Positions 24,865 to 34,971 of a DNA stretch of 64,000 nt are shown one piece after another. Under the pieces are notes generated by a model. It saw only the letters and a program-made list of their open reading frames with translations. It was not told where the DNA came from and made no database searches. The stretch comes from CANJIV01 sp046330225. Its GTDB lineage: Bacteria > Actinomycetota > Thermoleophilia > Solirubrobacterales > Solirubrobacteraceae. Every line of letters starts with the position of its first letter. The stretch's first letter is position 1. Both the position numbers and the translations under genes were made by a program. The stretch spans positions 1 through 64,000 of the forward strand of contig JAXLTD010000008.1 in assembly GCA_046330225.1 (NCBI GenBank), read 5' to 3'.

Positions 24865-26433
24865 TCAGCGCCGGGCGGCCAGCACCTCGCGGGCGGCGCG
24901 CTCGCCGCTCTCGACCCCGCCGTTCAGGTAGCCCTGGCTGTAGGTCGAGGTGTGCTCGCCGGCGAAGTGGATCCGGCCCTCGCGCCGGGTAAGGTAGTGC
25001 CAGTAGCGGGTGTACTGCCCGGGCCCGAAGCCGGCGTAGGATCCGCGCGCCCAGGGGTCGTCGACCCACGAGTCCAGCCAGGACCGGCCGTTGTGCGCGG
25101 CCCCCAGGCCGGGCACCGCGGCATCCAGGCGCTGCAGCTCGGCGGTCACGACGCCCGCCGGCGCGGGCCCGTGGGGGCGGGACACGGGGTAGCCGGCGCC
25201 CACCCGGCCGCCGGTGAACACGGTCAGCAGCCCCGCGGGGCCGGGCTGCGTGAGCGAGCTGTCCCAGGTGGTCTGGTTCGGCCGCTCGGTCGCGTAGGTC
25301 CCGTCCCAGCCGAAGGCCGAGAAGCGCCGGCGGAACTGGAGCAGGAGCTTGGCGTTCGTGCCCATGGCCAGCTCGGCGATCGCACGGCGGCGCCGCGCGC
25401 TCAGGCCCGACCGCCTCAGGTCGACGGCGCGCAGCGCCGGGAACGGCAGCGTGAGGACGACCCGGTCGGCGATCACGGGCCGCCGCCGGCCGCCGAACTC
25501 CAGCCGGAAGCTCCCGTCGCTGCGGCGCGCGATGGCCTCCAGGGAGCTGCCAAGGTGCACCGAGCCGCGCGGCAGCCGGGCCGCGATCGCGCGCGGGATC
25601 CGGTCGTTGCCGCCGCGCACGTGGTAGCGCTCGTCGGCGGTCCCGTCGTCTCCGAGCAGGCCTTCGATGAGGTTGATCGCGCTCATCTGGTCGAGGTCGA
25701 GTCCGAAGAACGACACGAGCAGGACGGCCAGGCCCGCGCCGCCCACCCCGCCGGTCCCGCCCGGAACATGCGCCTGGACCCAGTCGCGGGCGGACATCTC
25801 GTCGAAGGCCCGGGCCGCGCGGGAGGCCCGGTCGTAGCGGTAGCTGCCGATGCGCTGTGCGTCGGCCCTGAGCTGTCTGAGCGCGGGGGCGAGCTGCGCG
25901 AACACGGCGGCCTGATCCCGCGGGACGCCGCCGATGACGAGGACCGAGGCGGCCTTTCCGCCGCCCTGCTGGCCAGCGGCCTCCCGGTCGTCGAGCGTGA
26001 TGCCGAGCTGCCGGGCCAGGCGGCGCAGGTGCACATGGCGGGTGTCGATGAACTCGCCGCCGTGCTCGGCCACCTGGCCGTCGGCGAACTCGCGGGCGGT
26101 CCAGCACCGGCCGCCGACCCGGCCGCGGGCCTCGAACACCTGGGCGTGCACGCCGTGCTCGGCGAGGCGCAGGGCGCAGGTGAGGCCGGCGAGCCCGGCG
26201 CCCACGACGGCCACGCGCGGCGAGGCGCCCGCCGCCGGACGGGTCCGGGCGGCCAGCGCGCCGGCCGGTCCCGCCAGGGCGGCAGCCGTGCCCAGCGCGC
26301 CGGCGCGGGCGAGGAGGTCGCGGCGCGACAGGCCGTTCGGCAGCTCGGAGTCCGGCGGGCCGGCGGGCTGCGGCCCGGCCGCGGCGGCGGCGCGGCGCAA
26401 TTCGCGCAGGAGCGGAGGCAGGCGTCCGGGCAT
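24865..26433 (-). CDS. Tat-exported flavin amine oxidase
   Basis: The 522-residue protein has a Tat-type signal (twin Arg in SRRDLLARAG at about 36-45, then an Ala-rich core). The FAD dinucleotide fold follows: VAVVGAGLAGLTCALRLAEH, then the GRVGGR motif in ARGRVGGRCW. The C-terminal FAD contact is HFAGEHTSTYSQGYLNGGV. This is the flavin monoamine oxidase family, oxidising an amine with oxygen to aldehyde and peroxide; the substrate is not evident. Export suggests it acts on extracellular amines. It is divergent from the monooxygenase at 26503, which starts 69 nt away. Confidence 0.88.
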   Translation of the reverse strand: MPGRLPPLLRELRRAAAAAGPQPAGPPDSELPNGLSRRDLLARAGALGTAAALAGPAGALAARTRPAAGASPRVAVVGAGLAGLTCALRLAEHGVHAQVFEARGRVGGRCWTAREFADGQVAEHGGEFIDTRHVHLRRLARQLGITLDDREAAGQQGGGKAASVLVIGGVPRDQAAVFAQLAPALRQLRADAQRIGSYRYDRASRAARAFDEMSARDWVQAHVPGGTGGVGGAGLAVLLVSFFGLDLDQMSAINLIEGLLGDDGTADERYHVRGGNDRIPRAIAARLPRGSVHLGSSLEAIARRSDGSFRLEFGGRRRPVIADRVVLTLPFPALRAVDLRRSGLSARRRRAIAELAMGTNAKLLLQFRRRFSAFGWDGTYATERPNQTTWDSSLTQPGPAGLLTVFTGGRVGAGYPVSRPHGPAPAGVVTAELQRLDAAVPGLGAAHNGRSWLDSWVDDPWARGSYAGFGPGQYTRYWHYLTRREGRIHFAGEHTSTYSQGYLNGGVESGERAAREVLAARR

Positions 26434-26502
26434 CGGCAGACCCTAGCCCGGTCAGGCCGGGCGCAGCGCCGGTCCGGCGCGCCGGCCGGTACGGTGCCCG
26501 CC

Positions 26503-27996
26503 GTGCCCACGCCCACCGTCCTCATCATCGGCGCCGGCTTCGGCGGCCTCGCCGCCGCGATCGAGCTGGAGCGCCACGGCATCCGCTCCTACACGGTGCT
26601 CGAGCGCGCCAGCCACGTCGGCGGCGTCTGGCAGGCCAACGACTACCCCGGCGCCGCCTGCGACGTGCCGTCGGTCATCTATCAGTTCTCCTATGCGCTG
26701 AAGCCCGACTGGTCGCGCCGGTACGGCACGCAACGCGAGATCCGCGACTACCTCGACGCGGTCGCCCGGGAGTTCGGCGTGATGGAGCGCATCCGGTTCG
26801 GGGCCGAGGTCGTGGAAGCGTCGTTCGACGAGGAGGCGGCCGCGTGGACGGTGCAGCTCGCCGACGGCGAGACGCTCACGGCGCAGGTCCTCATCTGCGC
26901 CACCGGCCAGCTCAGCCGGCCGCGCCTGCCGGACGTGCCCGGTCGCGACGGCTTCGCCGGCGCCCAGTTTCACTCCGCCGAGTGGGACCACGGCGTCGAT
27001 CTGGCGGGCACGCGCGTCGCCGTCGTCGGCGGCGGGGCGAGCGCGATCCAGATCGTCCCGGCGATCGCCGACGAGGCGGGCCACCTCACGGTCATCCAGC
27101 GCTCGCCGAGCTGGATCGCGAACAAGTACGACTGGCCGCTCTCGAAGGCCGAGCGCGCGCTGATGGGCTCGCCGGCGGCGCAACGGGCGTACCACAACGC
27201 CATGTGGTGGTGGTTCGAGTCCCGCTACCCGGTGGTCAAGCGGTCCATGGATCCCATCCGGAAGCTGTGGGAGGTCGAGCGGCGCTGGACGATCCGCCGG
27301 ATCCTCAAGGACCCGCAGAAGGTCGCGGCGGCGACGCCGGACTACCCGATGGGGTGCAACCGGCTGCTGCTCTCCAACGACTGGTACCCCACGCTCGCGC
27401 GACCCGACGTGGACGTGATCGGCGCCGGCGTCACCGGCGTGACCGAGACCGGGCTCGTGACCGCCGACGGGCGGGAGGTCGAGGCGGACGTCATCGTCTG
27501 GTGCACCGGGTTCACGGCGACCGAGTACCTCGCGCCGATGCGGATCACCGGTCGCGGCGGCGCCGACATCCGGACGGCGTGGGCCCACGGCCCGGAGGCG
27601 TACCTCGGGCTCGCCACGCCCGGCTTCCCCAACCTCTTCATGGCCTACGGCCCCAACACCGGGTCGCTCACGAACACGATCGTCTACCTGCTCGAGCGCC
27701 AGGCCCACTACATGCGCCTGGCGATCGAGCACATCGGCCGCTCCGGCGGCTGGATCGACGTGCGCCGCGACGTCCACGACCGCTTCAACGCGCGGCTGCA
27801 GGAGCGGCTGCAGGGGACCGTGTTCACCGAGGGCTGCCCCGGGTGGTACACGACCGCCGACGGGAAGGTGACGCAGGTCTGGACCGGCAGCCACGTCGAG
27901 TACGGCTACCGGACCGAGCACTTCAACCCGGCGGCCTACGAGCACGGGGCGGCGCTGGCTGCCGCTGCGAGCCAGGGCGCCGCGGCGACGGCCTGA
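26503..27996 (+). CDS. Baeyer-Villiger-type flavin monooxygenase
   Basis: The 497-residue protein has two dinucleotide folds: FAD at VLIIGAGFGGLAAAIELERH and NADPH at VAVVGGGASAIQIV. The Baeyer-Villiger fingerprint F-x-G-x3-H-x3-W-D is complete at residues 151-162 (FAGAQFHSAEWD). This class inserts oxygen next to ketones. GTG 26503 is the assumed start; GTG 26494 is also possible. The ketone substrate is unknown. Confidence 0.9.
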   Translation: MPTPTVLIIGAGFGGLAAAIELERHGIRSYTVLERASHVGGVWQANDYPGAACDVPSVIYQFSYALKPDWSRRYGTQREIRDYLDAVAREFGVMERIRFGAEVVEASFDEEAAAWTVQLADGETLTAQVLICATGQLSRPRLPDVPGRDGFAGAQFHSAEWDHGVDLAGTRVAVVGGGASAIQIVPAIADEAGHLTVIQRSPSWIANKYDWPLSKAERALMGSPAAQRAYHNAMWWWFESRYPVVKRSMDPIRKLWEVERRWTIRRILKDPQKVAAATPDYPMGCNRLLLSNDWYPTLARPDVDVIGAGVTGVTETGLVTADGREVEADVIVWCTGFTATEYLAPMRITGRGGADIRTAWAHGPEAYLGLATPGFPNLFMAYGPNTGSLTNTIVYLLERQAHYMRLAIEHIGRSGGWIDVRRDVHDRFNARLQERLQGTVFTEGCPGWYTTADGKVTQVWTGSHVEYGYRTEHFNPAAYEHGAALAAAASQGAAATA

Positions 27997-28065
27997 GCGC
28001 CTTCACGCCGAGCTGCCGCCACCTGGCGCACGGCGACGGGCCGGGTGCTTAGGATGCCCGCGCTC

Positions 28066-29934
28066 ATGATCGCTCGCCTGCTCGCCGCCGCCGCGGCACT
28101 CCTGCTCGTCCCCGCTGCGACGGCGACCGCCGCCGCGACCGTCTACAGCCCCTCGAACATCGTCGCCTCGAACCCAGACGACGGGGATGCCGACCTCCTG
28201 CTCGACGAGCTGAAGTGCGCCAAGCGCACGGTCCTGCCCCGGCCGGGGTCCCGGACGGCGGCGATCGCGCGGGCCTGGACGGCCCTCGGCCGCGTGGAGA
28301 GCGCCCGTGCGCTTCGCGCGTTCCGCGCGAGCGCGGCGAACCGCCGCGCGGCGGCGATCACCCCGGCCGTCCTGACGGCGGTCACGGTCGGCCGGCCCGG
28401 CGCGGCGCTGGCCGCGAGCCTCCGGGGCGCTGAGCTGGAGCCTGGCCAGCCCCGCCATCTCGTGAATGCGGCCGTCCTCCTGCTCGGCTACGGGCGGGTG
28501 CGGGAGGCCAACGGCCTCCTGGCGGCGGCGAGCGCCAAGGCGCCGGGCGCCCCGTTCACCATCAGCCAGGCCGCCGCGCTGGCCGCCGCCAAGGGCGAGG
28601 TCGCGCTGGCCAGCGGCCAGTTTGCTGCCGCCGAGCGCGCCTATCGGGCGGCCGCCCGCCAGGCACCGCTCCTGGCCGAGGCCCGTGCCGGGGTCGCCCA
28701 CGCGCTGAAGTGCCAGGGCAAGCGGGGGCCCGCGGCGCGCTGGCTGCGGAGGTCCCAGCGGCGCATCGACAAGACGGGGCCCGGGGGAACGCCGGCGGAT
28801 CCCGAAGCAGCGCCGACCGTCGAGGACCTCGCCGATCCAGGGTCGCAGGTGGATATTGCGAAGTTCGGCACGTTCCGCCGGGCAGCGAACCCGGTCGACG
28901 CCGCTGCCAACGAGGGTCTGTACAAGGCCGCCTACGACGCCGCGCTGGAACGGCCGCTCGCCCTCAGCACCCAGGCCGACGCCGCCTTCCCGGTCGGGTC
29001 GGCGGAGTGGCGAGGCCGCGCGGCCAAGCGGTGGGTCGCCTACGTCGCAGCGCGGATTGAGGCCGACCCGGAGCTCGAGCGCCTCGATGCGGCGGCCCTC
29101 GCGCTGCGGCGGGAATGGCTGGGCCGGACGGCGCTCGTGGAGTCGCGCCCGGCCTGCTACTACTCGAGCCAGCACGCCGACCTCTGGGACCTGCACGCTC
29201 GGCGGGCCGCGAACCTCGAGGCCTCGGCCCGCCGCTACCACCGTGTCATGACCGCGCTGGCCGCCCATATGGGCATCCCGGGCCAGTCGCTGGAGTACAA
29301 CCTCAAGGCGGACCAGTACGTCGCGGAGCTGTACGCGAACCTGATGCAGCTCGTCTACTACACGGCCCGCGAGGAGGCGTTCGAGGTCGACGTCCAGAAG
29401 TGCGGCGGGGGCGGCGGCGCGCCCGGCGGCGCCACGGGGCAGAACGCGCCCGAGAACGCCTCGCCCAAGAGCGATCCCTGCACCGCCGCAAAGATCGAGC
29501 GCATCAAGTTCAAGCTCGGCGCGACCGCGAGCGCCGAGTTCAGCTGTGACGGCGGCAAGGTCGAAGTCGTGCCGGTCAGGTGGGGCCCCGACCAGGCATA
29601 CATCGGCGCGTTCGGGGAGGCCGGGGTCAAGTGGAAGAACGGCGACATCACGGCGGTCGCCGGCGTGAAGGCCGCCGTCGGGACGAAGGGCATCCCCGGC
29701 CTGCCTGAGGTCGGCGTGAGCACGAAGATCGGCGCCTACGTCACGGCGGGGCGCGTGGCGACGAAGCTGCCCGAGTACGGCGGTCAGACGTCCTGGACGG
29801 TGAAGGACTGGGGGATCCGGATCGCCAACACCGCCGAGATCCCCGGGCCCGTCGCTGGCAAGGTCATGACGATCACGAAGTTCGACGACAAGACCGACAT
29901 CTCGCTCGTCGGGGTGTTTGGCGGCTCGAACTAG
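28066..29934 (+). CDS. Exported helical-repeat protein with beta C terminus
   Basis: The 622-residue protein has a signal peptide (MIARLLAAAAALLLVPAATA). Residues 30-260 are Ala/Arg-rich helical hairpins of TPR character, for example LAAAKGEVALASGQFAAAER and AYRAAARQAPLLAEARAGVA. A middle part has a SRPACYYSS cysteine, then a Gly/Asn/Ala linker (GGGGGAPGGATG). The last 140 residues are beta strands of lipid-transfer or barrel type. No named family was recognised. An ATG at 28054 is an alternative start. Confidence 0.7.
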   Translation: MIARLLAAAAALLLVPAATATAAATVYSPSNIVASNPDDGDADLLLDELKCAKRTVLPRPGSRTAAIARAWTALGRVESARALRAFRASAANRRAAAITPAVLTAVTVGRPGAALAASLRGAELEPGQPRHLVNAAVLLLGYGRVREANGLLAAASAKAPGAPFTISQAAALAAAKGEVALASGQFAAAERAYRAAARQAPLLAEARAGVAHALKCQGKRGPAARWLRRSQRRIDKTGPGGTPADPEAAPTVEDLADPGSQVDIAKFGTFRRAANPVDAAANEGLYKAAYDAALERPLALSTQADAAFPVGSAEWRGRAAKRWVAYVAARIEADPELERLDAAALALRREWLGRTALVESRPACYYSSQHADLWDLHARRAANLEASARRYHRVMTALAAHMGIPGQSLEYNLKADQYVAELYANLMQLVYYTAREEAFEVDVQKCGGGGGAPGGATGQNAPENASPKSDPCTAAKIERIKFKLGATASAEFSCDGGKVEVVPVRWGPDQAYIGAFGEAGVKWKNGDITAVAGVKAAVGTKGIPGLPEVGVSTKIGAYVTAGRVATKLPEYGGQTSWTVKDWGIRIANTAEIPGPVAGKVMTITKFDDKTDISLVGVFGGSN

Positions 29935-30016
29935 ACGGCGCCCGCCGCCCGGGCGCGGCCGGGATGTCCCGCGCCGCCAGCCCCCGCTACGATGACTCGG
30001 CGGGCACGGCCCGCGG

Positions 30017-30090
<74 letters not shown>

Positions 30091-30148
30091 CTTCGCCGCC
30101 GCGCGCACAAAGCCGGACACTCCACCGGCATGAGGCGCGGCCGCTCGC

Positions 30149-30850
30149 TCAGCCGGCGATGAACGACACGCCGTCGAGCGCGACTTCCGTGGTGTCGGCC
30201 GTCGGGCGCACCTGGCCGGTGCCGGAGATCTCGAGCACGGAGACCTCGAACCCCTGGGCGTTGGCGATCGTGTTGGGTGGAACCGCGAAGAACCGCGAGC
30301 CGATATTCGGGGGCCGGAACCCGCTGGGGAGCGTGAAGATCACCGCGCTGCTCGCCGGGCCGGAGTTGATGCTGACCGTCCCTTGGAGATGCACGACGCC
30401 CGCGCCGTCCTTCCAGAATCCCGGGCTGTTCGACGCGCTCCAGCCGTTCTCGGTCAGAACGGGGGCCGCGCCGAGGAACCGGACCTTGGGCGGCGCGAGG
30501 GTCGGATTGGGGTAGGTGCCCGCCAGCGCTCCGCCGGCGGCAGCGCCCGCCGCCTGGAACGCCTCCGGGCCGCGACCGCCGAGGGTCGCGGCGGCGGCTG
30601 CGGTGTCTGCGGCCGCGGCGCTGGCCGCCCGCCCGGCCCGGTCGGCGAAGGCCGCGCGGGGAACGCGTCCGAGCGTGGACTCGCGAACCTGCGCTCCGGT
30701 CAGCGAGTCCCCCCGGATGTCGACGCCGCTGAGCGAGCCGTTGCGCACCTGCCGCCCGGTGATCGCGACCGCGGCGTAGGACGTGCCCCCAAGTGCAATC
30801 ACCACCGCAAGCGTGGACATGACGTTGGCGTAGCTGAGCCGGAATCGCAT
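30149..30850 (-). CDS. Exported hypothetical, actinobacterial surface family
   Basis: The protein has 233 residues from ATG 30850. The start MRFRLSYANVMSTLAVVIAL then GGTSYAA is a conserved N-terminal signal or anchor segment of a family frequent in Solirubrobacter-type genomes, followed by a strand-turn region (ITGRQVRNGSLSGVDIRG). A long Ala-rich linker separates this from a C-terminal beta domain beginning PKVRFLGAAPVLTENGW, similar to tail-fibre or lectin-like sheets. The role is unknown; cell-surface location is inferred. Confidence 0.7.
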   Translation of the reverse strand: MRFRLSYANVMSTLAVVIALGGTSYAAVAITGRQVRNGSLSGVDIRGDSLTGAQVRESTLGRVPRAAFADRAGRAASAAAADTAAAAATLGGRGPEAFQAAGAAAGGALAGTYPNPTLAPPKVRFLGAAPVLTENGWSASNSPGFWKDGAGVVHLQGTVSINSGPASSAVIFTLPSGFRPPNIGSRFFAVPPNTIANAQGFEVSVLEISGTGQVRPTADTTEVALDGVSFIAG

Positions 30851-31019
30851 GCAGCCTTCCTTCCAGAGATGCACATCGTCGTTCAACTGGGACCCGCCCG
30901 CGACTGGCGAGGGCGGCGTCGAGCCCGGTCCAAGTCACCGGAGGGCGAACAGCCCTGCCCGAGCCGCCCAGCCCAAACACGACCAGAACCGTAGGGTAAG
31001 GTCACGTAGCGTGGGGGGA

Positions 31020-34000
31020 ATGGTCCGGAGGAGGCGTGTGCGGCTTGGGGCCGCCGCTGCGGTGACGCTGGCGATGGCGGCCGGCGGTTTCGATGGCGCG
31101 CGCGCGGACGGCCCGACGCCCTTCGCCTGCCCCGACCAGGCCACGGCGAAAGCCAGCCTGGATGCTGCCGTGGCGACTGGCGGCAGCTACGCCTTCAGTG
31201 CCGACTGCAGCATCCTCCTCTCCACGCCGTACGCGCTGCCGCAGGGACGCACGCTGTCCCTCGACGCGGCGGGCCACAACGTCTCGTTCCTGGGCTGCGG
31301 CGGCTGCGGCTACGACGTCCCAGACCGGTCGTTCATGACGGTGTCGGGCACGCTCACGCTGAAGGGCATCAAGCTGAGCAACTTCAGCCGCGGCGGGCTC
31401 CAAGGCTTTGCGACCGGCGTGAAGGGCACCGCGGGCACGAACGGGGCAGACGGGTCCGGGGGCGCCGGTGGTCCCGGGACGGACGGGCTGGCCCAGTCGG
31501 GCGGGGCCATGACCATCGCGGCGACGGGGAATGTCACGCTCGACCATGTGGCCCTCGACGCCAACAGCGCGAATGGCGGGCTCGGAGGCCCGGGCGGCAC
31601 GGGCGGCAGCGGCGCGCCTGGGTCCGGCACCGGGGGGAACGGCGGGGCCGCCGGGCTCAACGGCCGCGGCGGAGACGCTCGCGGCGGCGCGATCAGCAAC
31701 GCCGGCCGCCTGTCGATCATCTCGTCCGCCTTCACCTCCAACGCCGCGATCGGCGGCGAGATCGTCAGCAGCGCAGAAGGCGGCGCCGGTGGCCAAACCG
31801 GCCACGGGGTCGGAGGCGACGGCGGTGCTGCGAGCCCGGGCTCCAAGGGTGGCGATGCCCTCGGCGGGGCGATCTACAACACCGGCACGCTGGCCATCGC
31901 CGACACGACGTTCTCCAGCAACAAGGCGCAGGCGGGCCGCGCTCGCGGTGGCGACGGGGGAGCCGGCGGACCCGCCACCTTCGCCGACGGGCACGGTGGC
32001 AACGGGGCCGACGGCGGCGCCGCAGGACTGATCTCTTCCGCCGTCGGAGGCGCCGTGTACAGCACGGTCCCGTTCACGGTCACCGGCGGAACGACGACCG
32101 GCAACGAGGTGACTGGCGGCACGGGCTACAGCGGCGCGGGCGGGCTGGGAGGACTGGTTGCCGGCACATTTGGCGGGCCCAACGGAGGCCAGTCCGGCAG
32201 ATCCCCGAACGTCAGCAACCCCGGCATCCACACCGACCCCGACTATCATCCGGCGCCGGCACAGAGCCAGCTGCCCGAGGCCGCGTTCACGTGGAAGGGC
32301 ACGGGCCGCTCGTGCCTCGGCCTCGATAGTTGCGAGGCGGGCGCGAACAGCGTCGACCTCGTGTTCGACGGTTCCAACTCAACCGCTATCGCGGGGCGCA
32401 GGATTGCGCGGTGGGACTGGGACTTCGGCGACGGCACGACCGCCCAGGGCGCACAGGTCAGCCATACCTTCGCCGAGCGCAGGCCCTACGACGTGACGTT
32501 GAAGGTGACCGACGACGCGAATGCCGAGGCCTCCGTGACGCGCACGGTCGACCAGTGCCGCAGCGCCGACGCGCCCCAGGCGACCAGCAACTTCGCGGCG
32601 AGCACGGCAGACCTGGCAACACCGCCTGGGGGCTCGGCGGATCCCTTCAGCTGCTACCGACTGACCGTCGGCGACGTGAGCGTGCCGGAGTATCCCAACG
32701 CCGCAGTCTCCGGCAACCGGTACGACCTCACCACGGTTGAGCGGGCGGTGTCGATCAGCGGCAGCAGCTGGACGCCGGCGCGGCCCCACATCGAGTTCCG
32801 GGACGCCTCGTGCCCGGTGGACGCCACGACCTGCGGGGCCGGCCAGACGATCGGGTCGCAGCCCAACGCCGCAAACGATGGCTGGACCACCTCCGTTCGG
32901 ATCCAGAACTGGCCCGCCCACTCCTCCGACTCGGCCAAGGCGTGCCGCGGCTACGTGCTGGCCACCCAGGCGTTCGACGGGAAGCTCCTGCGACGGGTCA
33001 TCCAGGTCCGCGCGACGATCGCCGGGAGGGTCGTCTTTGCATCGGGCTCGAAGATCTGGCGAGCGGGCGATTTGTACTGTGAGGGCGAGGATCCAGCCAA
33101 GCACGGGACGAGCGGCGAGGTGCTGGTGACCCGGCGTCTTCTGGACCGGGTCCAGACCCCGGACGAGCAACGCCTGCTCATCGGCCCGCCGCCGGGCACC
33201 GCGCAGCTCAACATCTGGAACGGGCCCGAGCACGTCGACCTCGGCCACGCCCAGGTCGCGCTGAATGAGGGCTCCACCCTCTGCCTGCCGATCCTCGCGC
33301 CCTCGGCCCCGTATGGCCGGGGCGTCGTCGTCCACTACGGCGCGGGCAACGTGACGGCGACCAGCCTGACCGGCGTCTGCCCCCGCCAGACGAGGGAGCG
33401 GGACGATCGCATCGCGGCGTACGGTCACAACGCGGTCGCCCGGACAGACTTCCTGGTCACCCGGTCCTGTTTCCTGGTCACCGAAGGGCTCCTTGCGCAG
33501 CCTCCGGGCGGGAACCTCTATCTCCACGTGCCGGGTGAGGGCCGCCTGACGTGCTCCGACCGGCTGCCCGCGTCCGGGCCGCCGCAGGGCGTCCCGTATC
33601 GCCAGCGCGACGGCAGCACCCTGTTCGTGCAGGGCTCGCTGCGGTTGCGGATGCCGCTCGGGGGCTCGTGGCGGCTGATCGCGGACGGGTCGCTCCAAGT
33701 GGATCGCGCGGTCAGCTTCGGCACGGCGGGCGGCTTCGATGTCCCCGCCGTCGTCGCGGGCGGCGACATCCAGCTCGGCGGCGGGCCGGTGCCACACGGG
33801 ATCACGTCGGCCGAGAAGGCGGAGCTCGTCGCGCTGGCCCAGCCGCTTGAGAAGCGCTCACGCGACGAGACGGTGATCTACGGACCAGGCGTCTCGGTCG
33901 CATCGAAGCTCGGCGCGGCCACGACCGCGGGCCTCTCGCTTGCCATCTCCCTGATCTTCCCGGAGTCCCGCGTCGCCCTGAAGGTGGTTGCGGTCGGCGG

Positions 34001-34754
34001 CAGCGTGTTCTCGACGACGGCCGCCGGGGTCGCCGAGGTGATCACCTGGGACGGTCGCTCGATCACGCTGTACGCCGAGGCGCTGCGGCGCGCGGCCGGG
34101 TCGCCGACCAGCGACCCGGACGAGTCGTCGCCGTTCGGCGCCCGGTCGAGCGCGACCGCGTACCTCACCGTGCCCAAGCCCCATGTGGTGCGGCCGCTCC
34201 CCAAGGTCCGCCCGGGCCGGCTGATCTCCCGGCTGGCGGCGAGGGCGCTCACCGCGGTGCTCGGCAACCGCGGTCGCGTCGGCGCGTATGCCGAGGCGTT
34301 CTCCCGTGCGAGCGAGCGCGGCGACGACGCGACGCGCGCGAACAACGTGAAGGCGGCGCGGGCCCAGAACCTCGCTGCGGCGTCGTATGCGGGCGTGCTC
34401 GCCAAGGAGGTGCTCGCTGGGATCGCGCTGCGCCACCGCCTAGCTGCCGCGTTGCGCAGCGGTCTGCTTGCGAAGGCGTCCTTGACCGCGAAGGGTGTAA
34501 AGCGCCTGCAGGCGTTCGTGCGCCGGCAGGGGCTGCCCGCCGCTTCGCGGCGGCTGCTCGCCCGGCTGGGCTACGACGCAGCGCAGATCGCGCAGATCCG
34601 CGCGCAGCTCCTGCAGGCCAGGCCGGCAGGGATGCCGAGGCTGCTCTCGCTGCTCACGAGCCGCACGTTCGACGCACCTGACCGCCGCGCCGCCGCGCTC
34701 CTGCGGACGGTGGCCGCGCGGCTCAAAGCGAGCCCGGCCGCACCCGTTCCCTGA
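31020..34754 (+). CDS. Exported Gly-rich beta-helix plus PKD protein (1244 aa)
   Basis: It starts at ATG 31020; a GTG at 31038 has a GGAGGAGG just upstream and is the alternative. A signal peptide (MVRRRRVRLGAAAAVTLAMA) precedes a right-handed beta-helix-like region with repeats such as GGAISNAGRLSIISSAFTSN and GGAIYNTGTLAIADTTFSSN. These are joined by collagen-like GxGGxGG runs. A PKD domain follows (RWDWDFGDGTTAQGAQVSHT). The last 250 residues are Ala/Arg/Leu helices, ending KASPAAPVP. An adhesin or surface carbohydrate-binding role is likely; no enzymatic residues were found. Confidence 0.75.
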   Translation: MVRRRRVRLGAAAAVTLAMAAGGFDGARADGPTPFACPDQATAKASLDAAVATGGSYAFSADCSILLSTPYALPQGRTLSLDAAGHNVSFLGCGGCGYDVPDRSFMTVSGTLTLKGIKLSNFSRGGLQGFATGVKGTAGTNGADGSGGAGGPGTDGLAQSGGAMTIAATGNVTLDHVALDANSANGGLGGPGGTGGSGAPGSGTGGNGGAAGLNGRGGDARGGAISNAGRLSIISSAFTSNAAIGGEIVSSAEGGAGGQTGHGVGGDGGAASPGSKGGDALGGAIYNTGTLAIADTTFSSNKAQAGRARGGDGGAGGPATFADGHGGNGADGGAAGLISSAVGGAVYSTVPFTVTGGTTTGNEVTGGTGYSGAGGLGGLVAGTFGGPNGGQSGRSPNVSNPGIHTDPDYHPAPAQSQLPEAAFTWKGTGRSCLGLDSCEAGANSVDLVFDGSNSTAIAGRRIARWDWDFGDGTTAQGAQVSHTFAERRPYDVTLKVTDDANAEASVTRTVDQCRSADAPQATSNFAASTADLATPPGGSADPFSCYRLTVGDVSVPEYPNAAVSGNRYDLTTVERAVSISGSSWTPARPHIEFRDASCPVDATTCGAGQTIGSQPNAANDGWTTSVRIQNWPAHSSDSAKACRGYVLATQAFDGKLLRRVIQVRATIAGRVVFASGSKIWRAGDLYCEGEDPAKHGTSGEVLVTRRLLDRVQTPDEQRLLIGPPPGTAQLNIWNGPEHVDLGHAQVALNEGSTLCLPILAPSAPYGRGVVVHYGAGNVTATSLTGVCPRQTRERDDRIAAYGHNAVARTDFLVTRSCFLVTEGLLAQPPGGNLYLHVPGEGRLTCSDRLPASGPPQGVPYRQRDGSTLFVQGSLRLRMPLGGSWRLIADGSLQVDRAVSFGTAGGFDVPAVVAGGDIQLGGGPVPHGITSAEKAELVALAQPLEKRSRDETVIYGPGVSVASKLGAATTAGLSLAISLIFPESRVALKVVAVGGSVFSTTAAGVAEVITWDGRSITLYAEALRRAAGSPTSDPDESSPFGARSSATAYLTVPKPHVVRPLPKVRPGRLISRLAARALTAVLGNRGRVGAYAEAFSRASERGDDATRANNVKAARAQNLAAASYAGVLAKEVLAGIALRHRLAAALRSGLLAKASLTAKGVKRLQAFVRRQGLPAASRRLLARLGYDAAQIAQIRAQLLQARPAGMPRLLSLLTSRTFDAPDRRAAALLRTVAARLKASPAAPVP

Positions 34755-34971
34755 TCCCGTCCGGCACAGGGTGCTCTCCCGCCATTCAACCCGAGCTCGA
34801 GCCAGTGTTCCGGCAGGTCGGGCGAGACCGGGCTCCTGGTGGTTGGATCCGATGGCGTGATACGTGTCCGGCTCCTCCGGTCGTCGCGGCCTGCGGCCAG
34901 GTCGACGCGCGCCCATGCGCGGCGTCACCGACGTTAGTCTTCGCCCTCTGCCCCAGAACAAGGGAGTGTTC

